Below are positions 50,444 through 58,765 of a stretch of DNA of 64,000 nucleotides, piece by piece. The number at the start of each line of letters is the position of its first letter. Position 1 is the first letter of the stretch. The stretch is from Actinomyces sp. HMSC035G02 (GTDB lineage Bacteria; Actinomycetota; Actinomycetes; Actinomycetales; Actinomycetaceae): positions 1 through 64,000 of the forward strand of contig KV835868.1 of assembly GCA_001838165.1 (NCBI GenBank), given 5' to 3'. The notes beneath the pieces are model-generated. The model was not told the DNA's origin, made no database searches, and saw only the letters and a program-made list of their open reading frames with translations. A program made the position numbers and the translations under genes.

Positions 50444-51562
50444 ATGAGTGACCTCCACGTGATCATCCCCGCCGGCGGTGCCGGCACCCGCCTGTGGCCG
50501 CTGTCGCGCCGCCGCCGCCCCAAGTTCCTCCTCGACCTGGCGGGCACGGGCCGCACCCTCCTGCAGGGCACGGTTGACCGCCTGGAGGAGTCGGCCTCGT
50601 CGGTGAGCATCGTGACCGGCCAGGCGCACCGCGACGGCGTGCTCGCCCAGCTGCCCGAGTTCGCCTCGTCGGATAATCGCACGCTCCTCATTGAGCCGTC
50701 GGGCCGCGATTCGATGGCCGCGATCGGCCTGGCCGCCTACGTCGTGCGCGAGCGCTTCGGGGACGACGCGATCGTCGGCTCTTTCGCGGCCGACCACCTG
50801 ATCGCCCGCCCCGAACTGCTGCGCAGCGCCGTCGAGACGGCGATCGGCGCCGCCCGCGCGGGCTACGTCGTGACGATCGGCCTGACGCCCACCGAGGCCT
50901 CGACCGCCTACGGGTACATCGCGCCCGGTCCGGCCCTCGCTGACGGCTCCGGGGAAGCCGACGCTGAGCGCGGCGCCCGCCGGGTCGCCGAGTTCGTGGA
51001 GAAGCCGGATGCCGACACGGCAGCCCGCTACGTGTCGCAGGGATACCTGTGGAACGCGGGCATGTTCATCGTGTCGGCGGGCGTGCTCGCCGGTCACCTG
51101 GCCCGCCTGCTGCCCGACATGCACGCGCGCCTGGAGACCATCGCGCGCGCGTGGGGCACCCCCGAGTTCGACGAGGTGCTGGCGGACAACTGGCCGCACC
51201 TGACGAAGATCGCCATCGACCACGCGATCGCCGAGCCCGTCGCCGCCGACGGGGGAGTGGCCGTCGTTCCCGCCGACGCCGAGCTGGGATGGACGGACCT
51301 GGGCGACTTCGAGGCCCTCACCGGCATCGTCGCGGAGGCGGGCAACCTGGGCGAGGCGCTTCGCGTCGAATCCGACGGCGCGGCAGTCTTCGGGTCCCTC
51401 GCGCAGGACGGTGAGGGACCCCTCGTCGCCCTCGTCGGCGTGCCCGACGTGGCCGTCGCGCTGACCCCCGATGCCATCCTCGTGACGCGCTGCGACCGCG
51501 CGCAGTCCGTGAAGGCCGTCGTCGACCAGCTCGCGGACCGGGGCCGCTCCGACCTGCTCTGA
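50444..51562 (+). CDS. manC: mannose-1-phosphate guanylyltransferase
   Basis: This 372-residue nucleotidyltransferase makes GDP-mannose from GTP and mannose-1-phosphate. It shows PAGGAGTRLWPLSRRRRPKFL, the sugar-binding FVEKPD and YLWNAGMFIVSAG. It lacks the C-terminal isomerase domain, so it is the actinobacterial GMP-only form. GATACT six bases before the ATG suggests leaderless initiation. GDP-mannose feeds mannosylated lipids and proteins. A degenerate phosphomannomutase-like gene lies 1.4 kb downstream. Confidence 0.88.
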   Translation: MSDLHVIIPAGGAGTRLWPLSRRRRPKFLLDLAGTGRTLLQGTVDRLEESASSVSIVTGQAHRDGVLAQLPEFASSDNRTLLIEPSGRDSMAAIGLAAYVVRERFGDDAIVGSFAADHLIARPELLRSAVETAIGAARAGYVVTIGLTPTEASTAYGYIAPGPALADGSGEADAERGARRVAEFVEKPDADTAARYVSQGYLWNAGMFIVSAGVLAGHLARLLPDMHARLETIARAWGTPEFDEVLADNWPHLTKIAIDHAIAEPVAADGGVAVVPADAELGWTDLGDFEALTGIVAEAGNLGEALRVESDGAAVFGSLAQDGEGPLVALVGVPDVAVALTPDAILVTRCDRAQSVKAVVDQLADRGRSDLL

Positions 51563-51734
51563 CGCGCCGGAGACGCGCGGTCTGACGCATCCCCCAGCGG
51601 GGCTCCCGCGAGGGGGTCCGGCCTCGCCGTGCCCTGTTCACTCTCGGGTGAGGTGCGCCGCCCCGCCCGCCGCGCAGGGGTGCGAGGCTGGTAGCGTGTT
51701 GGGCAGCAAGAAGCCCCGACGAAAGGCATCACAC

Positions 51735-52916
51735 GTGAACAAGCGGACCATCGCCGCCCTCGCAACCACCGCGACCGCGGCCTCCTTGGCCCTTGGAGCG
51801 TGCTCGACCACGCCCGCCGCCACCCCCGCAGCCTCCGCGAAGGTCTGCGCCGCCATCTCCGGAGCCCACGGCGACGCCGCCACGGACCCCGTCGCGACCG
51901 CCCTCGCGGGTGCCGCGAATGACGCTTCTGTCGCTTTCGAGGCGGCCAGCGGACAGGAGGCCCCGGCCTCGCTCGTGGCCTCCGGCTGCACGCTGATCGT
52001 GGGCGCGGACTCGACCATGGCGACCTCGGTCTCCGAGGCCGCGCGCTCCAACCCGAAGGTGCGCTTCGCCCTCGTGGGTGCCTCCTTCGTCGACTCCAAG
52101 GGCGCCCCGACCTCCCTGAAGAACGGCTCGGTCGTCGACGTGGATGCCTCGCAGGCCGCCTACCTGGCCGGCTACGCCTCCGCGGGCATGACGACCACGG
52201 GCACGCTCGCCGTCATCGGCGGAGAGCGCGACAACGTCACCAGCTCGCAGATGTCCGCGTTCTCCCAGGGCGTGGACGCCTACAACCTGGCCAACGGCAC
52301 GTCGATCACTGTGCTCGGCTGGAACCCCGTGACGAGCGACGGCACGTACGCGGGCAGCGCCGACGAGGTGCGCACGGCAACCGCCGACGCGATCTCTCAG
52401 GGCGCCGACATCATCGCCCCCTTCGCCGGTGAGGCCAACGAGGGCGCCGCGCGCGCCGTCACCGAGGCCGCCAACCCGATCGTGCGCCTCGTGTGGTCAG
52501 GCCTGACGAAGGACGATCTGAAGGGCCTGACCCGCGACGAGGCCCAGTCCGCTGAGACCGCGCCGATGTCCGGCCAGTCCGGGGCGACGGTGACGCAGCA
52601 GGTGGACACGCAGTCCTTCGCGGACGCGTTCAGCTACATCCAGATCTCCGACGAGGTCCGCTCCGCCATCGGTGCTCCCGTGCTGACGGGCGTCGTCGTG
52701 GATTACAAGGCCGCGATGGAGACGCTCATTGCCCAGGCAGCAGCTGGCGAGAAGGCATCCGTCGTGCCGGTGTCCCTGGCTTCGGGCGGCGTGATCCTCA
52801 CGGGCTTCGGCGCCTACACGCCGATGCTGTCCTCCGAGCTCAAGCTGGGCCTGTCCGACATGGCCGGCCAGATCGAGACGGGCGGCATGGTCATCTCCAC
52901 GCCCTTCGACGTGTGA
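51735..52916 (+). CDS. BMP/PnrA-family substrate-binding lipoprotein
   Basis: This 393-residue lipoprotein has a signal peptide ending in the lipobox LALGAC (Cys 23). The BMP fold follows: GCTLIVGADSTM, PKVRFALVGASFVD, VDVDASQAAYLAGYASAGM, VIGGERDNVTSSQMSAFSQGVDAYN. PnrA proteins bind purine nucleosides for an ABC importer, but no ABC genes are adjacent here. GTG 51735 is chosen because the lipoprotein signal begins there; AAAGG lies eight bases upstream. Confidence 0.85.
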   Translation: MNKRTIAALATTATAASLALGACSTTPAATPAASAKVCAAISGAHGDAATDPVATALAGAANDASVAFEAASGQEAPASLVASGCTLIVGADSTMATSVSEAARSNPKVRFALVGASFVDSKGAPTSLKNGSVVDVDASQAAYLAGYASAGMTTTGTLAVIGGERDNVTSSQMSAFSQGVDAYNLANGTSITVLGWNPVTSDGTYAGSADEVRTATADAISQGADIIAPFAGEANEGAARAVTEAANPIVRLVWSGLTKDDLKGLTRDEAQSAETAPMSGQSGATVTQQVDTQSFADAFSYIQISDEVRSAIGAPVLTGVVVDYKAAMETLIAQAAAGEKASVVPVSLASGGVILTGFGAYTPMLSSELKLGLSDMAGQIETGGMVISTPFDV

Positions 52917-52935
52917 GCTGACGGTATAGACAGAA

Positions 52936-52963
52936 GTGCCCCGGGGACGCGTCCCCGGGGCAC
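52936..52963. terminator. perfect 28-bp palindrome between convergent genes
   Basis: The left arm GTGCCCCGGGGACG is followed directly by its reverse complement (14 + 14 bp). It would form a hairpin in both transcripts and serves as a bidirectional terminator. Confidence 0.65.
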
Positions 52964-52975
52964 AACTGTTAGGTC

Positions 52976-53749
52976 TCAGGCTCCCAGCGCAGCCAGCGTG
53001 GCCGCCGCGCACAGGCCGTCCGCGTCGAGCACGAAGGCCGGGTCCACGCAGTACAGGCCCGGGCCGGTGGGCGCGGCGGGAGAGGTGCTCAGCGCGCTCG
53101 TCAACGCGGCGCGGACCTGCTCCTCGGACACTGACGCGCTCAGGGTGCGCCCATCCGTCGAAACGCTCAGGGAGAGCGCAGCGCCCTCCTTGACGACCGG
53201 CACGCCCAGACGCTCCAGGAGAGTCGCCAGGAGCCCCGAGGCCTCGTCGACCGACACGGAGGCAACGCGTGCGCCGGAAGGCTCCAGCGAGGCGATGCGC
53301 GAGGCGCAGCGGTCCACGTACGCGCCGATCATTCCGTCACCCACCGACTCCCAGCCATCCTGCGAACGGGGGAGGGAGGAGCCGTCCCCGCACGCGGCCA
53401 CGGCCTCGTCGATGAGGGCCAGCTCAGCGTCGGGGGCCAGCGCGCCCTCGCGCGAGCGGTCGATCGCGCGCCCACCCAGGTGGATGAGCGCCTCGCCCGA
53501 CGCGCGAACGTACACGGCGCCGTCCGCCATGACCATGCGCACCGAAAATGCCGTCAGGGGAGCGGGGAGCGCACGCGGCATGAGCAGGGCATGCCCGCCG
53601 GATGCTTCGATGATCGCCGCGCCGTCGCGCGCCGCGTCCTGATTCTCAGGGGTCTCGTAGCCGATGATCAGGCGAAAACGGCCCCCGGTTCGCGCGGACA
53701 GGAAAGAAGCGATACCCGCAAACAGCAACGGGCTTGCACAGCGTGTCAT
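52976..53749 (-). CDS. degenerate phosphohexomutase-like protein
   Basis: This 257-residue protein, without an exact family match, follows the first domain of phosphomannomutase. RLIIGYETPENQDAARDGAAIIEASGGHALLMPRALPAPLTAF in outline corresponds to the RIGYDxR and LPxPxLAF region. MADGAVYVRASG sits where active enzymes have GVMVTASHNP. The catalytic Ser may remain but the His-Asn-Pro is gone, and the metal loop and later domains are shortened. Active enzymes are over 450 residues. A regulatory or vestigial role is likely. TACCCT six bases before the ATG suggests a leaderless, expressed gene. Confidence 0.55.
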   Translation of the reverse strand: MTRCASPLLFAGIASFLSARTGGRFRLIIGYETPENQDAARDGAAIIEASGGHALLMPRALPAPLTAFSVRMVMADGAVYVRASGEALIHLGGRAIDRSREGALAPDAELALIDEAVAACGDGSSLPRSQDGWESVGDGMIGAYVDRCASRIASLEPSGARVASVSVDEASGLLATLLERLGVPVVKEGAALSLSVSTDGRTLSASVSEEQVRAALTSALSTSPAAPTGPGLYCVDPAFVLDADGLCAAATLAALGA

Positions 53750-53798
53750 GTGCTGAGGGTAACACCTTGGGTGGTCCGCGCAAAAGCGTGTATCAGGA

Positions 53799-53810
53799 AC
53801 GAGGCCGGGG
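53799..53810. repeat. single ACGAGGCCGGGG intergenic motif
   Basis: An unpaired motif copy lies between the divergent phosphohexomutase-like gene and dapE. Confidence 0.5.
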
Positions 53811-53888
53811 TGCGTTCCCGGGAGGTGGTGGGAAGACGCAGGTGGGGGTGCCCACCGCTATCCTTGAGGTATCCATGAAGGAGGAACC

Positions 53889-55070
53889 ATGCAGCTGACG
53901 AACCTGATGGACCCGGTCGAGCTCACGCGCCAGATGATCGACATTCCCTCGGTGTCGGGAGACGAAGGGCCCCTGGCTGACGCCGTCGAGGCGGCCCTGC
54001 GCGGTGCCGGATTCGGATCGGTCCCGTCCCTGGAGATCCTGCGCGATGGTGACGCCGTCTGCGCGCGGACCCGTCTCGGCCTCGACCAGCGCGTGGTTCT
54101 CGCCGGGCACCTCGATACCGTTCCCATCGCTGACAACGTTCCCGGTCGCCTCGAGGAACGCGACGGGGCCACGGTTCTGTGGGGGCGCGGGTCGGTCGAC
54201 ATGCTCGGAGGGTGCGCGGCGGCGCTCGCGCTCGCGTGCGAGGTCGGCGGACGCGTGCTTGGAGGCGACGAGGCCGCGCTGAGCGCCGACGTCACCTGGA
54301 TCTTCTACGACCACGAGGAGGTCGCCTCCCACCTCAATGGCCTGGGGCGCGTCCAGCGCAATCACCCCGAGTGGCTCGCCGGCGACCTGGCGCTGCTGGG
54401 TGAGCCCACCGCCGCCCACGTGGAGGGCGGCTGCAACGGGACGCTGCGCGTGATCGCGCACTTCCCGGGGCGGGCCTCACACTCGGCGCGCGCGTGGATG
54501 GGCGTCAACGCGATCCACGCGATGGCCCCCGTCATCGAGCGCATCGCCGCCTACGGCAACCCCGTCGTGACGGTCGATGGCCTCGAATTCCGAGAATCCC
54601 TGTCGGTCGTGCGCGTCGAGGGCGGCATCGCCAACAACGTGGTCCCCGAGGCCGCCTCGATGACCGTCAACTACCGCTTCGCCCCATCGAAGCGCGCCGA
54701 CGACGCCCTGGAGTGGGTGCGCGGCATCTTCGAGGGCACGGGTGCCACGATCGACGTCGACGACCTGTGCGACGGGGCCAGGCCGGGAGCGGACTCTGAC
54801 GTCGCCCAGCGCTTCCTGTCGGTTGCGCGCCAGGTCGCGGCCTCGCGGGGCGAGGAGCTGCGGCTCAGCGCGAAGGTCGGCTGGACCGACGTCGCACGCT
54901 TCACCCAGGTCGGCGTGCCCGCCATGAACTTTGGGCCGGGCGACCCGCTGCTGGCGCACACGCGCGACGAACATACGCCCGTATCCGATATCGTGAAGGT
55001 GCACGACACGCTGCGCGCGTTCGTGCTCGCGCAGCCGGCACCGACGCCGGCACCACACAGGGAGGCATGA
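53889..55070 (+). CDS. dapE: succinyl-diaminopimelate desuccinylase
   Basis: This 393-residue M20 metallopeptidase-family enzyme belongs to the lysine/diaminopimelate pathway. Zinc-site motifs are VVLAGHLDTVPI, WGRGSVDMLGGCAAAL, FYDHEEVASHLNGLG (general base Glu), GEPTAAHVEGGC and NFGPGDPLLAHTRDEH. It releases succinate and LL-diaminopimelate, needed for peptidoglycan and lysine. AAGGAGGAACC precedes the ATG. The LOG gene follows two bases after its stop. Confidence 0.92.
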   Translation: MQLTNLMDPVELTRQMIDIPSVSGDEGPLADAVEAALRGAGFGSVPSLEILRDGDAVCARTRLGLDQRVVLAGHLDTVPIADNVPGRLEERDGATVLWGRGSVDMLGGCAAALALACEVGGRVLGGDEAALSADVTWIFYDHEEVASHLNGLGRVQRNHPEWLAGDLALLGEPTAAHVEGGCNGTLRVIAHFPGRASHSARAWMGVNAIHAMAPVIERIAAYGNPVVTVDGLEFRESLSVVRVEGGIANNVVPEAASMTVNYRFAPSKRADDALEWVRGIFEGTGATIDVDDLCDGARPGADSDVAQRFLSVARQVAASRGEELRLSAKVGWTDVARFTQVGVPAMNFGPGDPLLAHTRDEHTPVSDIVKVHDTLRAFVLAQPAPTPAPHREA

Positions 55071-55072
55071 CC

Positions 55073-55798
55073 ATGACCAAGCCGACGCACGCCTACCGCC
55101 GCGGATCCGTCGTCCTGCGAGGCGACCAAATCCCGCGCATGACCTCGGACGCATCGCTGCTCCAGTCCGACCAGAGCGCGGATTGGAAGCACGAGGACCC
55201 GTGGCGGGTCCTGCGCATCCAGTCCGAGTTCGTTGAGGGCTTCGAGGCCCTCGCGGAGGTCGGCCCCGCCATCTCGGTGTTCGGTTCCGCTCGCACCCGT
55301 CCCGACGATCCCCTCTACGCGTGTGCGCAGCGCATCGGCGAGCTCCTCGTGGATCGCGGCTACGCGGTCATCACGGGCGGCGGCCCCGGCATGATGGAGG
55401 CAGCGAACCGAGGCGCATGGAAGGCCGGTGGCACGTCGATCGGCCTGGGGATCGAGCTGCCCCACGAGCAGGGTATGAACCAGTGGGTGAACCTTGGCGT
55501 CAACTTCCGCTACTTCTTCGCCCGTAAGACCATGTTCGTCAAATACTCGCAGGGCTTCATCGTGATGCCCGGGGGTTTTGGGACCATGGATGAGCTCTTC
55601 GAGTCCGCGACCCTCGTGCAGACGGGGAAGATCCGTTCCTTCCCGGTGGTTCTCGTGGGGACCGACTACTGGTCGGGCCTGGTCGATTGGATCCGTTCCG
55701 CGATGGTCGACGCTGGGATGATCTCGCCCGGTGACGTGGACCTGCTCCGCGTCGTAGATGACCCGGAGGAGGCCGTGCGCCTAGCGACGGGTGCCTAG
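55073..55798 (+). CDS. LOG-family (TIGR00730) protein, possible cytokinin-type phosphoribohydrolase
   Basis: This 241-residue Rossmann protein has the LOG/lysine-decarboxylase-like motifs ITGGGPGMMEAANRGA and VMPGGFGTMDELFE, with FFARKTMFVKYS between. Characterised members release ribose-5-phosphate from AMP-type nucleotides. ATG 55073 has GGGAGG seven bases upstream; ATG 55067, overlapping the dapE stop, is closer to the ribosome site. In actinobacteria this gene commonly follows dapE and precedes DUF3117, as here. Confidence 0.88.
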   Translation: MTKPTHAYRRGSVVLRGDQIPRMTSDASLLQSDQSADWKHEDPWRVLRIQSEFVEGFEALAEVGPAISVFGSARTRPDDPLYACAQRIGELLVDRGYAVITGGGPGMMEAANRGAWKAGGTSIGLGIELPHEQGMNQWVNLGVNFRYFFARKTMFVKYSQGFIVMPGGFGTMDELFESATLVQTGKIRSFPVVLVGTDYWSGLVDWIRSAMVDAGMISPGDVDLLRVVDDPEEAVRLATGA

Positions 55799-55990
55799 TA
55801 GTTTCGCAGCCTTTATGCGGGCGCTATGTTCTGTCAAACTCCACTTATTACAGGCCAAATTAATCGATTGGCTTATTTTTCTTTGATTACTCTTTGCGAT
55901 GTGTTAAGGAAAAATGGCGCTTATCCGGTAAAATAGGTATGTTACCCCGCCTGAGGAGGCGCGGGCATAACTCTGAGAAGGAGTACTCTC

Positions 55991-56155
55991 ATGGCAGCAA
56001 TGAAGCCTCGCACGGGGGATGGACCCCTCGAAGTCAGCGCCGAAGGGCGCGGTATCGTCATGCGTATCCCCACGGAAGGGGGCGGGCGACTCGTCATCGA
56101 GCTGAGCGCGCAGGAGGCGGCGGAACTCGCCGAAGCTCTCGGAGCGGCCATCTGA
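55991..56155 (+). CDS. DUF3117 small protein
   Basis: This 54-residue protein, MAAMKPRTGDGPLEVSAEG then RGIVMRIPTEGGGRLVIELS, is nearly invariant among actinobacteria; its function is unknown. AAGGAG lies eight bases before the ATG. It has a 190-base AT-rich upstream region with TAAAAT/TAGGTAT promoter-like boxes. The leader contains a hairpin CCCGCCT-GAGG-AGGCGCGGG (about 55946-55965) that hides a false ribosome site. Confidence 0.9.
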   Translation: MAAMKPRTGDGPLEVSAEGRGIVMRIPTEGGGRLVIELSAQEAAELAEALGAAI

Positions 56156-56167
56156 CAGATAGGGATG

Positions 56168-56201
56168 AAGCGGCGGAACAGGATCTCCTGTTCCGCCGCT
56201 T
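56168..56201. terminator. bidirectional terminator after DUF3117
   Basis: AAGCGGCGGAACAGGA (56168-56183) and TCCTGTTCCGCCGCTT (56186-56201) form a 16-bp inverted repeat with two bases between, flanked by T-rich sequence. The neighbouring genes are convergent. Confidence 0.8.
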
Positions 56202-56223
56202 CTCTGTGATGCGAATGGGGCGC

Positions 56224-56853
56224 TCAGCGCTTGACGGCAACCGCCAGGCCGTCGCCGACGGGCAGCAGCGCGGGCACGAACTCATCGGAATCGCGCAGGT
56301 AGTTGACGACCTCGCGGGCGACGACGGTGAGCGCGTCGCGGCGCGCGGGGTCAGCCACCTGGTCGCGCCACAGGGCGTGCACAAAAGCGATCGTTCCACC
56401 GGGACGCAGGATGCGCACCGCGTGATCAAGGTATTGAGGAGTTTCCTCCAGGTCGCCGTCCAGGACGACCATGTCGTAGCCGCGAGCGGCCATGCGCGGC
56501 AGCACATCGAGGGCGCGCCCGGCGATGAGGCGCGTGCGATGCGAGGATAGGCCGGCGGCAGCGAAGTTGCGGCGCGCGTGGCCCAGCAGCTCAGACTCGG
56601 AGTCGATCGTCGTGAGGACGCCGTCGGCGGCCATGCCGTCCAGCAGCCACAGGCCGGACACGCCCGCGCCCGTGCCCACTTCCAGGACCGCGCGAGCGCC
56701 GGAGACGGCCGCCAGCATGCGCAGGGCGGCACCGGTGCCAGGGGACACGGGGGAAGCGCCCATTTCGGTAGCGACGGCGCGTGCGGCGGTCAGCGCTTCG
56801 CTTTCCGCCACGTAGTCCTCGGTGTACACCCACGTCTGGGCCTTGTCCGCCAT
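56224..56853 (-). CDS. SAM-dependent O-methyltransferase
   Basis: This 209-residue class I methyltransferase of the catechol-OMT-like family 3 shows AVLEVGTGAGVSGLWLLDGM (motif I), LTTIDSESELL and YDMVVLDGDLEETPQYLDHAVRILRPGG (metal/catalytic region). The early SPGTGAALRML is the conserved entry helix of the family. ATG 56853 has AGGAAAAGG before it; the longer frame lacks support. In mycobacteria a homologue lies beside sigE, but no sigma factor gene is visible here. The substrate is unknown. Confidence 0.85.
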   Translation of the reverse strand: MADKAQTWVYTEDYVAESEALTAARAVATEMGASPVSPGTGAALRMLAAVSGARAVLEVGTGAGVSGLWLLDGMAADGVLTTIDSESELLGHARRNFAAAGLSSHRTRLIAGRALDVLPRMAARGYDMVVLDGDLEETPQYLDHAVRILRPGGTIAFVHALWRDQVADPARRDALTVVAREVVNYLRDSDEFVPALLPVGDGLAVAVKR

Positions 56854-57001
56854 CGCCTTTTCCTCACTCGTGTTTGATCGCCTGGGGGAGGTACGCGCGT
56901 GCGTTGATGCCTCCCCAGGCATCAGGGTACCGGCGAGGATGCGCATGGGCGCGCTGGCGCTCCGAAAACACGCGAAAACCTCACCTGACAGGTAGATGAA
57001 A

Positions 57002-57033
57002 CCCCGGCCTCGTCGGCAAGGGCGAGGCCGGGG
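57002..57033 (-). terminator. hairpin downstream of mrp
   Basis: CCCCGGCCTCG (57002-57012) pairs with CGAGGCCGGGG (57023-57033) around ten bases, just after the mrp stop on the minus strand. Confidence 0.6.
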
Positions 57034-57048
57034 CGAAGCCGCGTGGGC

Positions 57049-58179
57049 TCAGTGCTGGATGGGGGAGACCCCGAGGGGGCGGCCCGCCAGGCCGCGGTTC
57101 GTCGAAGAGAGCTGCTTGGCGAGGGCCGTGAGCTCCTCGGCGGCGGGGCCCGAAGCGACGGAAACGGGCTCGCCGCGGTCGCCGCCCTCACGCAGCGCGA
57201 TGTCGATGGGCACCTGGGCCAGCAGCGGCACGGAGTAGCCCAGCTGCGCGGTCAGGCGCTGCGAGACGGACTCGCCGCCGCCCGCGCCGAAGATCTCCAG
57301 GCGCGAGCCGTCGGGCTGGGGCAGGAACGACATGTTTTCGACGACGCCGATGACCTTCTGGTTCGTCTGCGAGGCGATGGAGCCCGCGCGCTCAGCGACC
57401 TCGGCGGCCGCGACCTGCGGGGTCGTCACGACGAGGATCTCCGAGTTGGGCAGCAGCTGCGCGATCGAAATCGCGACGTCGCCCGTTCCCGGAGGCATGT
57501 CGATGAGCAGGACGTCCAGGTCGCCCCAGAACACGTCCGCGAGGAACTGCTGGAGGGCGCGGTGGAGCATGGGGCCGCGCCAGATGACGGCCTGGCCGTC
57601 GGGCACGAACATGCCGATCGAGATGACCTTGACGCCACCGGCGCCCACGGGCGGGATCATCATGCCGTCGATGACCTGCGGGTCGTGGTCCACGCCGAGC
57701 ATGCGCGGGATCGAGAAGCCGTAGATGTCCGCGTCCATGACGCCGACCTTGAGGCCCTGCGCGGCCAGCGCGGCGGCCAGGTTCGCGGTCATGGAGGACT
57801 TGCCGACGCCGCCCTTACCGGAGGTGACGGCGATGACGCGCGTGAGGGAGTCGGGGCGGGAGAAGGGAATCTCGCGCTCGGGGCGACCGCCGTTGAGCTT
57901 CTCACGCAGCGCCTTCTTCTGGGCCTCGTCCATGACACCCATCTCGACGGAGACGTTCTCGACGCCCTCGATGGCGCTCACGCGCTCGGTGACGTCCTTG
58001 GTGATCTGGGTGCGCAGGGGGCATCCGGCGGTGGTGAGCAGGACCTTGACGGCGACGGAGGAGCCGTCGATCGTGACCAGGTCGGGGGTCACCATGTTGA
58101 GGTCGGTGATGGGGCGGCGGATCTCGGGGTCGATGACCTGGCCGAGAGCCTCCATGACGGAATCAAGCGTGACTGGCAT
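57049..58179 (-). CDS. mrp: Mrp/ApbC-type P-loop ATPase, iron-sulfur carrier
   Basis: This 376-residue protein has an N-terminal MIP18/DUF59 domain (LGQVIDPEIRRPITDLNMV, TTAGCPLRTQI). The Mrp/NBP35 ATPase follows, with deviant Walker A TSGKGGVGKSSMTANLA and DMPPGTGDVAISIAQLL. It carries and transfers Fe-S clusters. The CxxC usually found late in the ATPase domain is not evident, as in some family members. ATG 58179 is preferred: TAGAGT lies seven bases upstream (leaderless) and homology begins there. Confidence 0.9.
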   Translation of the reverse strand: MPVTLDSVMEALGQVIDPEIRRPITDLNMVTPDLVTIDGSSVAVKVLLTTAGCPLRTQITKDVTERVSAIEGVENVSVEMGVMDEAQKKALREKLNGGRPEREIPFSRPDSLTRVIAVTSGKGGVGKSSMTANLAAALAAQGLKVGVMDADIYGFSIPRMLGVDHDPQVIDGMMIPPVGAGGVKVISIGMFVPDGQAVIWRGPMLHRALQQFLADVFWGDLDVLLIDMPPGTGDVAISIAQLLPNSEILVVTTPQVAAAEVAERAGSIASQTNQKVIGVVENMSFLPQPDGSRLEIFGAGGGESVSQRLTAQLGYSVPLLAQVPIDIALREGGDRGEPVSVASGPAAEELTALAKQLSSTNRGLAGRPLGVSPIQH

Positions 58180-58189
58180 GGACTCCACT

Positions 58190-58765
58190 CTACTGGCCGG
58201 TGTGCCCATCTTCTAGGGGACGAAAGGCACCGTCGGCCTCGGCCTCAGCCTCCGCCTCGTTCGACGAGGCGTTGGCCGCGTCCGCGGCGATCTCCGCACG
58301 CAGGTCCTCCAGCATGTCGCGCAGCTCGGAGCGCACGAAGTCGCGCGTGGCGACGTCCTGAAGCGCCAGGCGCAGGCCGGCGATCTCGCGGGCGAGGTAC
58401 TCGGTGTCGGCGAGGTTACGCTCCGCGCGAAGGCGGTCCTGCTCGGCAACGACGCGGTCGCGGGCGTCCTGGCGGTTCTGCGCGAGCATAATCAGCGGGG
58501 CCGAATACGAGGCCTGGGTTGAGAACGCGAGGTTCAGGAGGATGAAGGGGTAGGGGTCCCAGGCGGCTTTCTCGCTGATGCCGGCGAGCATCAGGTTTGC
58601 GCCGATCCACGCGATGACGAAGATCGTCATGTAGAGGACGAACTTGGGGGAGCCCATGAAGCGGGCGGTGGCCTCGGCGAAGCGGCCGAAGCCGTCGCCG
58701 CTGCCCGACGAGCGGCGGAAGAACCACTGACGCTTGTCGATCGGGTTGTCCAGGCGATCAGCCAT
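58190..58765 (-). CDS. DUF1003 membrane protein
   Basis: This 191-residue protein has two membrane helices, FVLYMTIFVIAWIGANLML and PFILLNLAFSTQASYSAPLIMLAQ, the DUF1003 core. A C-terminal coiled coil (RDRVVAEQDRLRAERNLADTEYLA...) and an acidic Ala-rich tail follow. The function is unknown. Its start overlaps the end of the MgtE-like gene by eight bases, and mrp follows within 11 bases, so the three form one operon. Confidence 0.85.
   Translation of the reverse strand: MADRLDNPIDKRQWFFRRSSGSGDGFGRFAEATARFMGSPKFVLYMTIFVIAWIGANLMLAGISEKAAWDPYPFILLNLAFSTQASYSAPLIMLAQNRQDARDRVVAEQDRLRAERNLADTEYLAREIAGLRLALQDVATRDFVRSELRDMLEDLRAEIAADAANASSNEAEAEAEADGAFRPLEDGHTGQ

Noticed and set aside
51648-51734. 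Longer N-terminus for the BMP lipoprotein
   Set aside because: The lipoprotein signal peptide starts exactly at the GTG at 51735; the extension would bury it.
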